Shown: in pieces, positions 26,001 through 33,227 of the stretch
Position numbering within the stretch: the stretch's first letter is position 1
Layout: every line of letters starts with the position of its first letter
NCBI GenBank assembly: GCA_963837445.1
Contig: CAWINK010000016.1
Coordinates: 248,001 to 312,000, forward strand
Direction: 5' to 3'
Source of the DNA: JACVRW01 sp963837445
Lineage (GTDB): Bacteria > Actinomycetota > Thermoleophilia > Solirubrobacterales > Thermoleophilaceae
DNA: 64,000 nt
Position numbers and translations under genes: made by a program
Notes under the pieces: model-generated
Told to the model about the DNA's origin: nothing
The model's database searches: none
What the model saw: only the letters and a program-made list of their open reading frames with translations

Positions 26001-26299
26001 CGCTCGCCTTCATGTTCGCCGTCTTCCTCGCCCGGCCGTGCCCGTTCTACATCCTCGACGAGGTCGAGGCCGCGCTCGACGACATCAACATCGACCGCTT
26101 CCTCCAGCTCGTGAAGCGCTACTCGGACCGCGCGCAGTTCATCGTCGTCACCCACCAGAAGCGAACGATGGATGCCGCCGACACGCTCTACGGGGTGAGC
26201 ATGGGCGGCGACGGAATCTCGCGCGTGGTCTCGCGGAAGCTCGCCGGGCGCCCGGCGGAGGAGCACTCGCTGGCGTCCAAAGAAGAGGCCGCCGCGTAA
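23036..26299 (+). CDS. smc: Chromosome segregation ATPase SMC
   Basis: 1087 aa, shorter than the usual 1150-1200. N-terminal ATPase lobe with Walker A GPNGSGKS (31-38) and ALGEQSPLAVRG; long coiled coils rich in E, R, A; hinge near residues 430-600 (LAAVLGPRLTATVV, VWVVDSLEALP); C-terminal lobe with the signature LSLLSGGEKSLVALAF and Walker B YILDEVEAALDD. SMC condenses and segregates chromosomes with ScpAB, which are not in the window. Bases about 24530-24650 inside the hinge use rare codons and encode a Ser/Ala/Pro/Gln linker. TAATG links it to rnc. Confidence 0.97.
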   Translation: MHLRSISMKGFKSFPQRTKLEFGTGVSVIVGPNGSGKSNITDAVLWALGEQSPLAVRGQSMKDVIFAGAHGVQGSNAAEVEVVIDNHDGALEIDFSEISIVRRLERDGEGEYRLNGARCRLVDVIEVLSDSGLGKEMHSVVSQGKVEQIVLSRPRERRLLIEEAAGLGKHRKRRRRAQLKLERTEENLSRALDVEREARSRLRPLKRQAEAAELHERLERQTLEARYALARDDARGARLALSEAEDRARVVRAERDEAERLLGEVARRREQAEEAFSAQARDRERLQGRLYAARSASERIAMRLERVREQAAAARERRERRLRQLEVLEQQAAADADLSSDEERPQDRIDAIERELAALDVGREQRLEGELAGLEQELAGAAARVSELEQAAAERRSALDAAERAAEEARTARRDAERAAEAARAKAAEVGSELAAVNQFVRGAAGGDGAAGQPLAERLHVEPGYELALAAVLGPRLTATVVNDRTEGERVLDAAGENGASVLLRAGSASLSQDSPSAAAVPASPSVPTGQQLGQLVRPERDVAALADRLLRDVWVVDSLEALPESFSAIAVTKTGRLFDARTGELAQAPAGGAERLLEELGKRDELVAASERAAAEESRSRVELERLAAAVADSDSAREAAESELRAALREAAEAEEVVSRSEWVIARRREAPDDGPEAVRRAELLGDLRAEQRLAERIEREREERARSLAALRTGAEHDLALAADADRAAEALESARESVATRRDALQRELEAGAAAGEETAAALKSCAQEEAELQGRLKRASEAVTAAEVSAQQVRDSAADAERDLNELAGRLGLEPEPAAEALPDEERESLLARVERLMRRREQLGPVNPLAKQEYDEAVAHVEELEAQRGDLETALAELEGLIKETDRRIREAFEQTFDAAAKNFEDVVQHLFPGGRGQLRLVQEEMGPRPVVGGEPLPDGEAPEPEGEDEDQPEAGVEIEVTPPGKSTKRLSLLSGGEKSLVALAFMFAVFLARPCPFYILDEVEAALDDINIDRFLQLVKRYSDRAQFIVVTHQKRTMDAADTLYGVSMGGDGISRVVSRKLAGRPAEEHSLASKEEAAA

Positions 26300-26359
26300 A
26301 GAAACCCTGCCTCCAGGTCGATCTCTCAAGTTGGAGGACCAGACCATGGAGGAGCGGGG

Positions 26360-26977
26360 ATGAGGGGCAGCAAGATTGTTTTGGCGCTGGTCGCGATTGC
26401 GGCCATGCTCCTGGTGTCGGCCGTTGCGCTTGCGCACGAGGGCCGTCTGCCGGGAACGAAGGATTCGGACGAGCTGACGATGTCGGAAGGCAACGACCGC
26501 GTCTTCGCGCGCGGCGGCGACGACAGCGTCGACGGCGGCGCGGGCGACGACCGCATTCGCGGTGGCCGCGGCGACGACGAGCTCTTCGGCGGCGGCGGCG
26601 ACGATCGCCTCAAGGGTGGTCAGGACGACGACTACCTGGACGGCGGCGAGGGCGACGACTACATCAATGGTCGCGGTGACGGCCGCGACGGCGACGCCAT
26701 CGTCTGCGGCGACGGCTACGACGTGGCCGTTCTCGGCAGAGGCGACGTCGTCGAGGGCGACGACGGCTGCGAGAAGGTCAGGCGGCCGAAGGGCCGGGAC
26801 CACAAGAAGCACCGCGAGACGTGTGCCGCAAATTCGCAGGGGTGCGAGGACGAGGACTCGATCAAGGAGCCGTGCGCGGCGCGCTACATGCCCCGCTGCG
26901 GCGACCCCGAGGTCGTCATGCCCGAGCCGGACGAGCCGGTCGAAGAGCCGGCGCCGGACGAGCCGGGCGAGTACTAG
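26360..26977 (+). CDS. Exported RTX-like calcium-binding repeat protein
   Basis: 205 aa. Signal peptide (KIVLALVAIAAMLLVSAVALA), then five to six glycine-aspartate nonapeptides of the hemolysin type (GGDDSVDGGAGDDRIRGG, GGGGDDRLKGGQDDD, GGEGDDYINGRGDG), followed by a Cys-containing basic stretch and an acidic Pro/Glu tail. Such repeats fold into a calcium-stabilised beta-roll outside the cell. The protein is too small for an RTX toxin and has no enzymatic domain; a surface or structural role is likely. It sits between smc and ftsY, an unusual place for an exported accessory gene, and is followed by a strong hairpin. Confidence 0.82.
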   Translation: MRGSKIVLALVAIAAMLLVSAVALAHEGRLPGTKDSDELTMSEGNDRVFARGGDDSVDGGAGDDRIRGGRGDDELFGGGGDDRLKGGQDDDYLDGGEGDDYINGRGDGRDGDAIVCGDGYDVAVLGRGDVVEGDDGCEKVRRPKGRDHKKHRETCAANSQGCEDEDSIKEPCAARYMPRCGDPEVVMPEPDEPVEEPAPDEPGEY

Positions 26978-26987
26978 GACCGGCAGG

Positions 26988-27016
26988 TAGGGGCGCCCCC
27001 TAGCCGGGCGCCCCTA
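26988..27016 (+). terminator. Strong hairpin between RTX-like gene and ftsY
   Basis: A perfect 11-bp inverted repeat, TAGGGGCGCCC (26988-26998) and GGGCGCCCCTA (27006-27016), with a 7-nt loop, starts 11 nt after the RTX gene stop. No T tract. Its right arm overlaps the candidate ftsY -10 box, so termination and initiation elements are interlocked. Confidence 0.6.
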
Positions 27017-27020
27017 TCCT
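27015..27020 (+). promoter_or_regulatory. Candidate -10 element (TATCCT) for ftsY
   Basis: TATCCT ends 10 nt before the ftsY GTG, the same box and spacing as at rpmF, with no SD between. The first two bases are shared with the right arm of the terminator hairpin. Confidence 0.45.
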
Positions 27021-27030
27021 CCGCGTCCTC

Positions 27031-28026
27031 GTGGCCCGCACCTGGCAAGAGCTGTTCGACACCGGCGAGGACCCCCCGCCGAGCGCCACGGTCACGGACG
27101 ACGGTGAGGCCCAGCGCGGAGGCTTCTTCAGGCGCCTGCGCGACAACATGGCGAAGACGCGTGAGGCGTTCGGCGCGGAGCTTCAGACCACCGTCTTCCA
27201 GTCGCTCGACGACGAGGCGTTCGAGCGCCTGGAGGAGACGCTGATCTACGCGGACGTGGGCGCCCCCACCACGGCGAAGATCGTGGAGCGCCTCGAGACC
27301 GAGGCCGAGAGCGGCGAGCTCACCGGGGGCGAGGAGCTCTCGCGGCGGCTGTGCGAGCTGCTCGCGGACACGGCGCGGCTCGAGGGCGACACGATCCCGC
27401 TCGACGAGCACCCGACCGTGATCCTCATGACCGGCGTGAACGGCAGCGGCAAGACCACCACGATCGGGAAGATGGCCTGGCACCTCCAGAAGGAGCTCGG
27501 GAAGTCGGTGCTCCTCGCCGCCGCCGACACGTTCCGCGCGGCCGCCGCCGAGCAGCTCACGCTCTGGGCCGAGCGCGCCGGCTGCGAGATCGTGCGTGGG
27601 GAGGAGGGCTCGGATCCGGGCGCTGTCGTCTACGACGCCATCGAGGCGGCCCGGGCGCGCGGGAATGACGTGGTGATCGTGGACACCGCCGGCCGGCTCC
27701 ACACCCAGCAGCACCTGATGGACGAGCTGCGCAAGGTGCGGAATGTGATCGCGCGCCAGGCGCCGGGCGCCCCGCACGAGACGCTACTCACGATCGACGC
27801 CACCACCGGCCAGAACGGGCTGCGCCAGGCGCTCCTGTTCCGCGAGGCCGTGGACGTGACCGGCATCGCGCTCACCAAGCTCGACGGCACCGCCAAGGGT
27901 GGGATCGCGCTCGCGATCGCCCAGGAGCTCGGCGTGCCGGTGAAGCTGATCGGGATCGGCGAGGCGCTCGAGGACCTGCGCCCGTTCGACCCGGACGACT
28001 TCGCGAAGGCGATACTCGAGCCATGA
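27031..28026 (+). CDS. ftsY: Signal recognition particle receptor FtsY
   Basis: 331 aa from GTG 27031. The NG domain is complete: N-domain helices (FGAELQTTVFQSLDDEAFERLEETL), G1 GVNGSGKTTTIGKMA, ADTFRAAAAEQL, G3 DTAGRLHTQ, and G4 TKLDGTAKGG. The acidic A domain is very short, as in many actinobacteria. FtsY docks SRP-ribosome complexes at the membrane; ffh lies 3 kb downstream. The gene is coupled to the following PLP enzyme gene by overlap. Confidence 0.97.
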   Translation: MARTWQELFDTGEDPPPSATVTDDGEAQRGGFFRRLRDNMAKTREAFGAELQTTVFQSLDDEAFERLEETLIYADVGAPTTAKIVERLETEAESGELTGGEELSRRLCELLADTARLEGDTIPLDEHPTVILMTGVNGSGKTTTIGKMAWHLQKELGKSVLLAAADTFRAAAAEQLTLWAERAGCEIVRGEEGSDPGAVVYDAIEAARARGNDVVIVDTAGRLHTQQHLMDELRKVRNVIARQAPGAPHETLLTIDATTGQNGLRQALLFREAVDVTGIALTKLDGTAKGGIALAIAQELGVPVKLIGIGEALEDLRPFDPDDFAKAILEP

Positions 28027-29117
28027 GCGAGCACGGCGACAGCACGCGCGTGGTTCGCGCCGGGCTTCCCGAGCCAGAGCAGGGCGAGCCGTTCCTGCCC
28101 GGGCCGGTGTTCGCCGCGCCCTTCCACCTGAGCGGCGATCCCGCGGACTCGCCCGCGGTCTACACGCGCTACGGCAACCCCACGTGGGCGCGGTATGAGG
28201 AGGCCGTCGGGAGCCTCGAGGACGCGGAGGCGGTGCTGTTCTCGTCCGGAATGGCGGCGGCCGCCGCCCTGCTTCTAACGGAGCTCTCGCCCGGATCCGT
28301 GCTGGCCGTGGACGAGAACTGCTACCTCAACGTGCGGCGCCTGGCCAGCACGCACCTCGAACCGCGTGGGGTGGAGGTGCGGCTCGCGCCGTCCGCCGAG
28401 CTGGCCGAGGTCGCGCAGGGCGCCGACCTGCTCTGGCTCGAGACACCGTCGAACCCGAAGCTCGAGGTCTATGACATCGCCGCCCTGGCCGAGCTGGGCG
28501 TGAGGACGGTCGTGGACAACACAACGGCGGGTCCGCTGCTTCAGCGCCCGCTCGATCTCGGAGCGTTCTTCTCGCTCACCAGCGCCACGAAGCAGATGAG
28601 CGGCCACGCGGACATCGTGCTCGGGTACGTGACCACCCGCGACGCGGAGCGAGCCGAGACCCTGCGCAACTGGCGCCGCGACGCGGGGGCGATTCCCGGT
28701 CCCTTCGAGACCTGGCTCGCCCACCGCTCGCTGCCCACGCTCGCGTTGCGGCTGGAGCGCGGATGCGCCAACGCGCTCGCGATCGCGCGGCTGCTCGCCG
28801 CGCACGACGACGTGGAGGGCGTGCGCTACCCCGGCCTGTCGAGCGACCCGGGCCACGAGGTGGCCCGCCGCCAGATGCGCGGCTACGGGATGGTCGTCTC
28901 GTTCGATCTCGGCACGGCAAAGCGCGCCGAGAGCTTCCTGTCGCGCGCCAAGTTGGTCACCGACGCAACCAGCTTCGGCAGCGTGCACACGTGCGCGGAG
29001 CGGCGCGCCCGCTGGGGCGGCGACGCGGTGTCGGAGGGATTCATCCGGCTCTCTGCGGGCTGCGAGGAGACGGCCGATCTTCTTGCAGACATCGAACAAG
29101 CGCTCCACTCCGCGTAG
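28023..29117 (+). CDS. PLP-dependent Cys/Met metabolism enzyme (cystathionine gamma-synthase/lyase family)
   Basis: 364 aa; ATG overlaps ftsY TGA. The family features are visible: YTRYGNPTWARYEEAVGSLEDAEAVLFSSGMAA (start of the fold), LWLETPSNPKLEVYDI, the PLP-Asp region VVDNTTAGP and the Schiff-base lysine in SATKQMSGHAD, and a C-terminal RLSAGCEETADLLADI. The protein is slightly shorter than typical (about 380-400). Which reaction (synthase, beta- or gamma-lyase, methionine gamma-lyase) it catalyses cannot be told from these motifs. A homocysteine methyltransferase is encoded far downstream. Confidence 0.88.
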   Translation: MSEHGDSTRVVRAGLPEPEQGEPFLPGPVFAAPFHLSGDPADSPAVYTRYGNPTWARYEEAVGSLEDAEAVLFSSGMAAAAALLLTELSPGSVLAVDENCYLNVRRLASTHLEPRGVEVRLAPSAELAEVAQGADLLWLETPSNPKLEVYDIAALAELGVRTVVDNTTAGPLLQRPLDLGAFFSLTSATKQMSGHADIVLGYVTTRDAERAETLRNWRRDAGAIPGPFETWLAHRSLPTLALRLERGCANALAIARLLAAHDDVEGVRYPGLSSDPGHEVARRQMRGYGMVVSFDLGTAKRAESFLSRAKLVTDATSFGSVHTCAERRARWGGDAVSEGFIRLSAGCEETADLLADIEQALHSA

Positions 29118-29129
29118 GATCGAAAGCGG

Positions 29130-29555
29130 ATGGAAGACTGGGTCTGGTGGATGGTCGCCGCAGGAGTGCTCGCCGTGGGCGAGATCTTCACGATGGGCTT
29201 CTTCCTGGGCCCGATCTCGGTCGCGGCCGTGCTGGCCGCCGTGGTGGCCGGCGTCGGGGTCGGGCTTCCCGTCCAGTGGATCGTGTTCATCGCGGCCTCG
29301 CTTGGGTCCCTGGTCGTGCTCCGGCCGATCGCACAGCGCCACCTGCGCACGCCGCCGAGCATCCGCACGGGGACGGCCGCGCTGGTGGGCGGGCCGGCCA
29401 CGGTGGTGGAGCGCGTGGACCGAAGCGGTGGCTGCGTGAAGATCGGCGGAGAGGTCTGGAGCGCGCGGGCCTACGACGAGGACGACGCGTTCGAGCCTGG
29501 TGCGCGCGTGGAGGTCATGGAGATCGACGGCGCGACAGCGCTCGTCGCCGAATGA
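29130..29555 (+). CDS. NfeD-like membrane protein
   Basis: 141 aa. Begins MEDWVWWMVAAGVLAVGEIF, with two to three membrane helices in the first 75 residues, then a soluble OB-type domain (IRTGTAALVGGPATVV, CVKIGGEVWSARAYDEDDAFEPGARVEV). Short NfeD proteins of this type are encoded next to SPFH/stomatin genes, as here, and probably help form or regulate SPFH membrane assemblies. A TAGGAT box ends 9 nt before the ATG. Confidence 0.88.
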   Translation: MEDWVWWMVAAGVLAVGEIFTMGFFLGPISVAAVLAAVVAGVGVGLPVQWIVFIAASLGSLVVLRPIAQRHLRTPPSIRTGTAALVGGPATVVERVDRSGGCVKIGGEVWSARAYDEDDAFEPGARVEVMEIDGATALVAE

Positions 29556-29571
29556 GAGGGATGGGCTGCAT

Positions 29572-30480
29572 ATGGCCACGCTGATCGTGCTGGGAGTAGT
29601 CGCGCTGGTGGTGCTGATCACGCTTGCGCGCGCGATCCGGATCGTGCCGCAGGCGCGCGCCGGGATCGTCGAGCGGCTGGGCCGCTACAACCGCACCCTG
29701 GACGCGGGCCTGGCGCTCGTCATCCCGTACGTGGACCGGGTGAAGCCGCTGATCGACCTGCGCGAGACGGTCGTCTCGTTCCCACCGCAGCCCGTGATCA
29801 CCGAGGACAACCTGGTGATCAACATCGACACGGTCATCTATTTCCAGGTCACCGATCCCAAGGCCGCCACCTACGAGATCCAGGACTTCATCGCCGGAAT
29901 CGAGCAGCTCACGGTCACGACGCTGCGGAACGTGATCGGCGGGATGACGCTCGAGGACACGCTCACGTCGCGCGACAAGGTGAGCGCCGCGCTCCGGCAC
30001 GTGCTGGACGAGGCGACGGGCAAGTGGGGCATCCGCGTGAACAGGGTCGAGCTCAAGGCCGTGGACCCGCCCGCCTCGATCCAGGAGGCGATGGAGAAGC
30101 AGATGCGCGCCGAGCGCGACCGCCGCGCCGCGATCCTCACCGCCGAGGGCGTGAAGCAGTCGCAGATCCTCACGGCCGAGGGCGAGAAGCAGAGCGCGAT
30201 CCTGAAGGCCGAGGGCCGGCGCGAGGCGCAGATCCTGGAGGCAGAGGGCCAGTCGAGGGCGATCGAAACGGTGTTCGAGGCAATCCACCGCGGCGACGCC
30301 GATCCCAAGCTGCTCGCCTACCAGTACCTCCAGGTGCTGCCGCAGATCGCACAGGGCGAGTCGAACAAGGTCTGGATCATCCCGAGCGAGGTCACGTCCG
30401 CGCTCGCGAACATCGGCTCGATCATCCCGAAGCCGGATCCGGCGCCACCACCACCGGATCGAGATCTACCCGCACCGTGA
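29572..30480 (+). CDS. SPFH-domain (stomatin/prohibitin-like) membrane protein
   Basis: 302 aa from ATG 29572. One N-terminal membrane helix (TLIVLGVVALVVLITLA) is followed by the SPFH core (IVPQARAGIVERLGRYNRTL, LIDLRETVV, DNLVINIDTVIYFQV), then a long charged helix with regular AEG repeats (LTAEGVKQSQ, LTAEGEKQSA, LKAEGRREAQ, LEAEGQSRA) and a Pro-rich tail. It forms large membrane-associated oligomers linked to membrane quality control. With the NfeD gene upstream it forms the usual pair. The last 59 nt overlap the convergent nitroreductase-like gene. Confidence 0.93.
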   Translation: MATLIVLGVVALVVLITLARAIRIVPQARAGIVERLGRYNRTLDAGLALVIPYVDRVKPLIDLRETVVSFPPQPVITEDNLVINIDTVIYFQVTDPKAATYEIQDFIAGIEQLTVTTLRNVIGGMTLEDTLTSRDKVSAALRHVLDEATGKWGIRVNRVELKAVDPPASIQEAMEKQMRAERDRRAAILTAEGVKQSQILTAEGEKQSAILKAEGRREAQILEAEGQSRAIETVFEAIHRGDADPKLLAYQYLQVLPQIAQGESNKVWIIPSEVTSALANIGSIIPKPDPAPPPPDRDLPAP

Positions 30481-30856
30481 CGGGCGCGGTGGCCATCGCG
30501 CGCACCACGGCTGAGTTCAGCTTGTTCGGAAGACGGCGCTGACGCTCGCGCCAGTCGTCGTCGGCGAGAACGTGTGCGGTGCCGGTGCGCCAGCGGCGGC
30601 CGATGCGCACGCGCACGCGTGGGTTGGCCTCGATGTTGCGCACGTAGCTCGCCTTGCGGCCGTGCTCGGCGACCACCCAGAGCGTGTCGCCGTCGAGGGC
30701 CTTCCCGAGCGGCACCCGGCGCGGCTTCCCGCTGCGGCGCCCGGTGGTCTCGAGGATCACGACCACGGGCAGCGGGAGGCCGGCGCGCGCGGCCGCGTTC
30801 ACGAGCGGGTTGAGCACCCTCGCCGAGAAGAACGTGGAGATGCGGCGCTTGTCCAC
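30422..30856 (-). CDS. Deazaflavin (F420)-dependent nitroreductase-family protein (DDN-like)
   Basis: 144 aa if started at GTG 30856 (MDKRRISTFFSARVLNPLVN); an upstream ATG at 30886 would give ten more residues and run into the ffh promoter. The family pattern is clear: ILETTGRRSGKPRRVPLG, WVVAEHGRKASYVRNIEANPRVRV, and the PVTVRVDLDPVVV end. Such proteins use reduced F420 to reduce quinones or other substrates. The 3' 59 nt overlap the SPFH gene tail to tail, and its start is 32 nt from the divergent ffh. Confidence 0.85.
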   Translation of the reverse strand: MDKRRISTFFSARVLNPLVNAAARAGLPLPVVVILETTGRRSGKPRRVPLGKALDGDTLWVVAEHGRKASYVRNIEANPRVRVRIGRRWRTGTAHVLADDDWRERQRRLPNKLNSAVVRAMATAPVTVRVDLDPVVVAPDPASG

Positions 30857-30874
30857 GGCGAGGCACCGTACAGC

Positions 30875-30880
30875 TAGCCT
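30875..30880 (+). promoter_or_regulatory. Candidate -10 element (TAGCCT) for ffh
   Basis: TAGCCT ends 7 nt before the ffh GTG, matching box and spacing of the DUF177 gene. There is no SD in the interval CTCCAAT. It lies in the 31-nt gap between divergent starts. Confidence 0.42.
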
Positions 30881-30887
30881 CTCCAAT

Positions 30888-32216
30888 GTGTTCGACGCCC
30901 TCTCAGACCGGCTTCAGGCCGCCCTGGGCGATGTCCGCTCGCGCGGCAAGCTGACCGAGGAGGACATCAACAAGGCGATGCGCCAGGTGCGCCTGGCGCT
31001 GCTCGAGGCCGACGTGAACTTCAAGGTCGTGAAGCAGTTCACGGCCGCGGTCAAGGAGCGGGCGCTCGGGCAGGACGTGCTCTCGTCGCTCAACCCGGGC
31101 CAGCAGGTCGTGAAGATCGTCTCCGAGGAGCTCACGTCGCTCATGGGCGGCAGCGGCAGAGACCTTGCCTTCGCCAAGCCCGGGCCGACCGTGATCCTGA
31201 TGGCCGGCCTTCAGGGCTCGGGCAAGACCACCGCTGCCGGCAAGCTTGCGCGTCACCTGCGCGAGGAGCACGGGATGGACGTGGCCGTGGCAGCCTGCGA
31301 CGTGTACAGGCCCGCCGCCGTGGACCAGCTGATCAAGGTCGGGGCTCAGGCGGGGGCGCACGTGTACGAGCAGGGCACCGGCCGCGACCCGGTGGACATC
31401 GCCGAGTGGGCGCTCGACCAGGCGAAGCAGGACCGCCGCGACGCCCTGATCGTCGACACGAGCGGGCGGCTCCACATCGACGAGGAGCTGATGAAGGAGC
31501 TGGCGCAGATCAAGAAGCGCACGAAGCCGCACAACGTGCTGCTCGTGGTGGATGCGATGACGGGCCAGGACGCGGTGAACGTGGCCGAGCAGTTCGCCGA
31601 GACCGCCAACTTCGACGGCGTGATCCTGTCGAAGCTGGACGGCGACTCCCGAGGCGGAGCGGCGCTCTCGGTCAAGGCGGTTACCGGCAAGCCGATCCTC
31701 TACGCCTCCACGGGCGAGAAGCTCGGCGACTTCGAGCGCTTCCACCCGGACCGCATGGCGCAGCGGATCCTCGGCATGGGCGACGTGATGACCCTCGTCG
31801 AGAAGGCCGAGCGCCAGATGGACGAGCGCCAGGCGCAGGAGCTCGAGAAGAAGATCCGCAAGGAGCAGTTCACGCTCGACGACTTCCTCGAGCAGATGCA
31901 GCAGGTGCGCAACATGGGCCCGCTCGGCTCGCTGCTCAAGATGATGCCCGGGGTGGGCAGCCAGCTGGGGTCGCTGAACGTGGACGAGAAGGAGCTCGAC
32001 CGGCTCGAGGCCATCATCCGCTCGATGACGCCGGAGGAGCGCGCCAACCCGAAGATCATCAACGGGTCACGCCGGCGCAGAATCGCCCGCGGCTCGGGGA
32101 CCTCCGTGCAGGCCGTGGCGCAGCTCGTGAAGCAGTTCGCCCAGATGAAGAAGGTCATGAAGCAGATCGCCGGCGGCAAGATGCCTTCGCTGCAGCAGTT
32201 GGCCGGCGGTCGCTAA
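30888..32216 (+). CDS. ffh: Signal recognition particle GTPase Ffh
   Basis: 442 aa from GTG 30888 (an ATG two bases earlier is out of frame). N domain MFDALSDRLQAALGDVRSRGKLTEEDI; G1 GLQGSGKTTAAGKLA; CDVYRPAAVDQL; G3 DTSGRLHID; G4 SKLDGDSRGGAAL; and the M domain with Met-rich helices (FLEQMQQVRNMGPLGSLLKMMPG, QMKKVMKQIAGGKMPS). It binds signal sequences and 4.5S RNA; no SRP RNA gene was found in the window. It starts the ffh-rpsP-khpA-rimM-trmD-rplS gene string. Confidence 0.98.
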   Translation: MFDALSDRLQAALGDVRSRGKLTEEDINKAMRQVRLALLEADVNFKVVKQFTAAVKERALGQDVLSSLNPGQQVVKIVSEELTSLMGGSGRDLAFAKPGPTVILMAGLQGSGKTTAAGKLARHLREEHGMDVAVAACDVYRPAAVDQLIKVGAQAGAHVYEQGTGRDPVDIAEWALDQAKQDRRDALIVDTSGRLHIDEELMKELAQIKKRTKPHNVLLVVDAMTGQDAVNVAEQFAETANFDGVILSKLDGDSRGGAALSVKAVTGKPILYASTGEKLGDFERFHPDRMAQRILGMGDVMTLVEKAERQMDERQAQELEKKIRKEQFTLDDFLEQMQQVRNMGPLGSLLKMMPGVGSQLGSLNVDEKELDRLEAIIRSMTPEERANPKIINGSRRRRIARGSGTSVQAVAQLVKQFAQMKKVMKQIAGGKMPSLQQLAGGR

Positions 32217-32230
32217 CCTCCTCCACCTCT

Positions 32231-32563
32231 ATGTCCGTACGAGTCCGCCTCACCCGCGTGGGGAGCAAGAAGAATCCGATCTGGCGCGTGGTCGTCTCCG
32301 ACCAGCGCTCACCGCGCGATGGCCGCTTCATCGAGACGATCGGGCACTACAACCCGCAGACGGACCCCTCGACGATCGTGATCGACGAGGAGCGCTTCCA
32401 GCACTGGGTCGCACGCGGGGCCCAGCCGACCAACACGGTGAAGCAGCTCGTGAGGGCGCAGTCGAAGGGTGCCCCGCCCGTCGCGGTCGCCGAGCCGGAG
32501 CCGGAGCCCGCCGAGGCGCCCACCGCGGTCGCGGAGCCGGAGCCGGACGCTCCGACGGAGTAG
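32231..32563 (+). CDS. rpsP: 30S ribosomal protein bS16
   Basis: 110 aa. Begins MSVRVRLTRVGSKKNPIWRVVVSDQRSPRDGR-type sequence diagnostic of bS16 (for example GSKKNP, IGHYNP). The conserved domain ends near residue 80; a Pro/Glu/Ala tail (EPEPEPAEAPTAVAEPEPD) is added, about 25 residues. Its stop TAG overlaps the khpA GTG. Confidence 0.97.
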   Translation: MSVRVRLTRVGSKKNPIWRVVVSDQRSPRDGRFIETIGHYNPQTDPSTIVIDEERFQHWVARGAQPTNTVKQLVRAQSKGAPPVAVAEPEPEPAEAPTAVAEPEPDAPTE

Positions 32564-32796
32564 TGGAGGAGCTCCTCGAGTACCTCGCCCGGTCGCTCGT
32601 CGACCGTCCGGACGAGGTGAGCGTGGAGTCGTTCGAGGAGGACGACGGCACGATCGTGCTGGAGCTGCAGGTGGCCGATGACGACGCCGGGCACGTGATC
32701 GGCCGCGGCGGGCGCACCGTCGCCGCGCTCCGCACGGTGGTCAAGGCATCCGCCGTCCGCGAAGGCCAGCGGGTACTCGTCGACGTCGTGGATTGA
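32563..32796 (+). CDS. khpA: KH-domain RNA-binding protein KhpA (YlqC)
   Basis: 77 aa from a GTG sharing a base with the rpsP stop. A single KH domain with the GxxG loop in GHVIGRGGRTVAALR. KhpA proteins bind many RNAs and affect cell division in Gram-positive bacteria. The rpsP-khpA-rimM order is the usual one; its TGA overlaps the rimM TTG. Confidence 0.95.
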   Translation: MEELLEYLARSLVDRPDEVSVESFEEDDGTIVLELQVADDDAGHVIGRGGRTVAALRTVVKASAVREGQRVLVDVVD

Positions 32797-33227
32797 CCCT
32801 CGTGACCGCCGGCCGGGTGGGGAAGCCGCACGGCCTGGACGGGAGCTTCTACGTGGAGGGCCCGCGCCACGCGCTGCCCGAGGGCTGCACGGTGTTCCTT
32901 CAGTCCCAGGCGCGCACGGTCGAGCGCCGCGCGGGCACCGACGACCGGCCACTGGTGCGCCTCACCGGAGTCGACGATCCCCGGTCGCTGCGCGGTGAGC
33001 TGCTGCTCGTGGAGGACGAGCTGGAGGAGGGGGAGTGGCTCGCCTCGGATCTCGTGGGTTGCCGGGTGCCTGAGCTCGATGGCGTCGTCGCGCGGATCCT
33101 CGACGAACCTTCGTGCTCGGTGCTGGAGCTCGAGGACGGCACGCTTGTCCCGTTCATCTCCGACGCCATCCGGCGCGTGGACATCGAGGCGCGGGAGATC
33201 CAGGTGAACAGGGACTTCCTCGGGTGA
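32793..33227 (+). CDS. rimM: 16S rRNA processing protein RimM
   Basis: 144 aa with a TTG start overlapping khpA (a GTG at 32802 would give VTAGRVGKPHG and is possible). N-terminal RimM barrel (GRVGKPHGLDGSFYV) and C-terminal PRC-like domain (LVGCRVPELDGVVARIL, VPFISDAIRRVDIEAREI). It assists 30S head assembly with uS19. The TGA overlaps trmD. Confidence 0.94.
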   Translation: MTLVTAGRVGKPHGLDGSFYVEGPRHALPEGCTVFLQSQARTVERRAGTDDRPLVRLTGVDDPRSLRGELLLVEDELEEGEWLASDLVGCRVPELDGVVARILDEPSCSVLELEDGTLVPFISDAIRRVDIEAREIQVNRDFLG

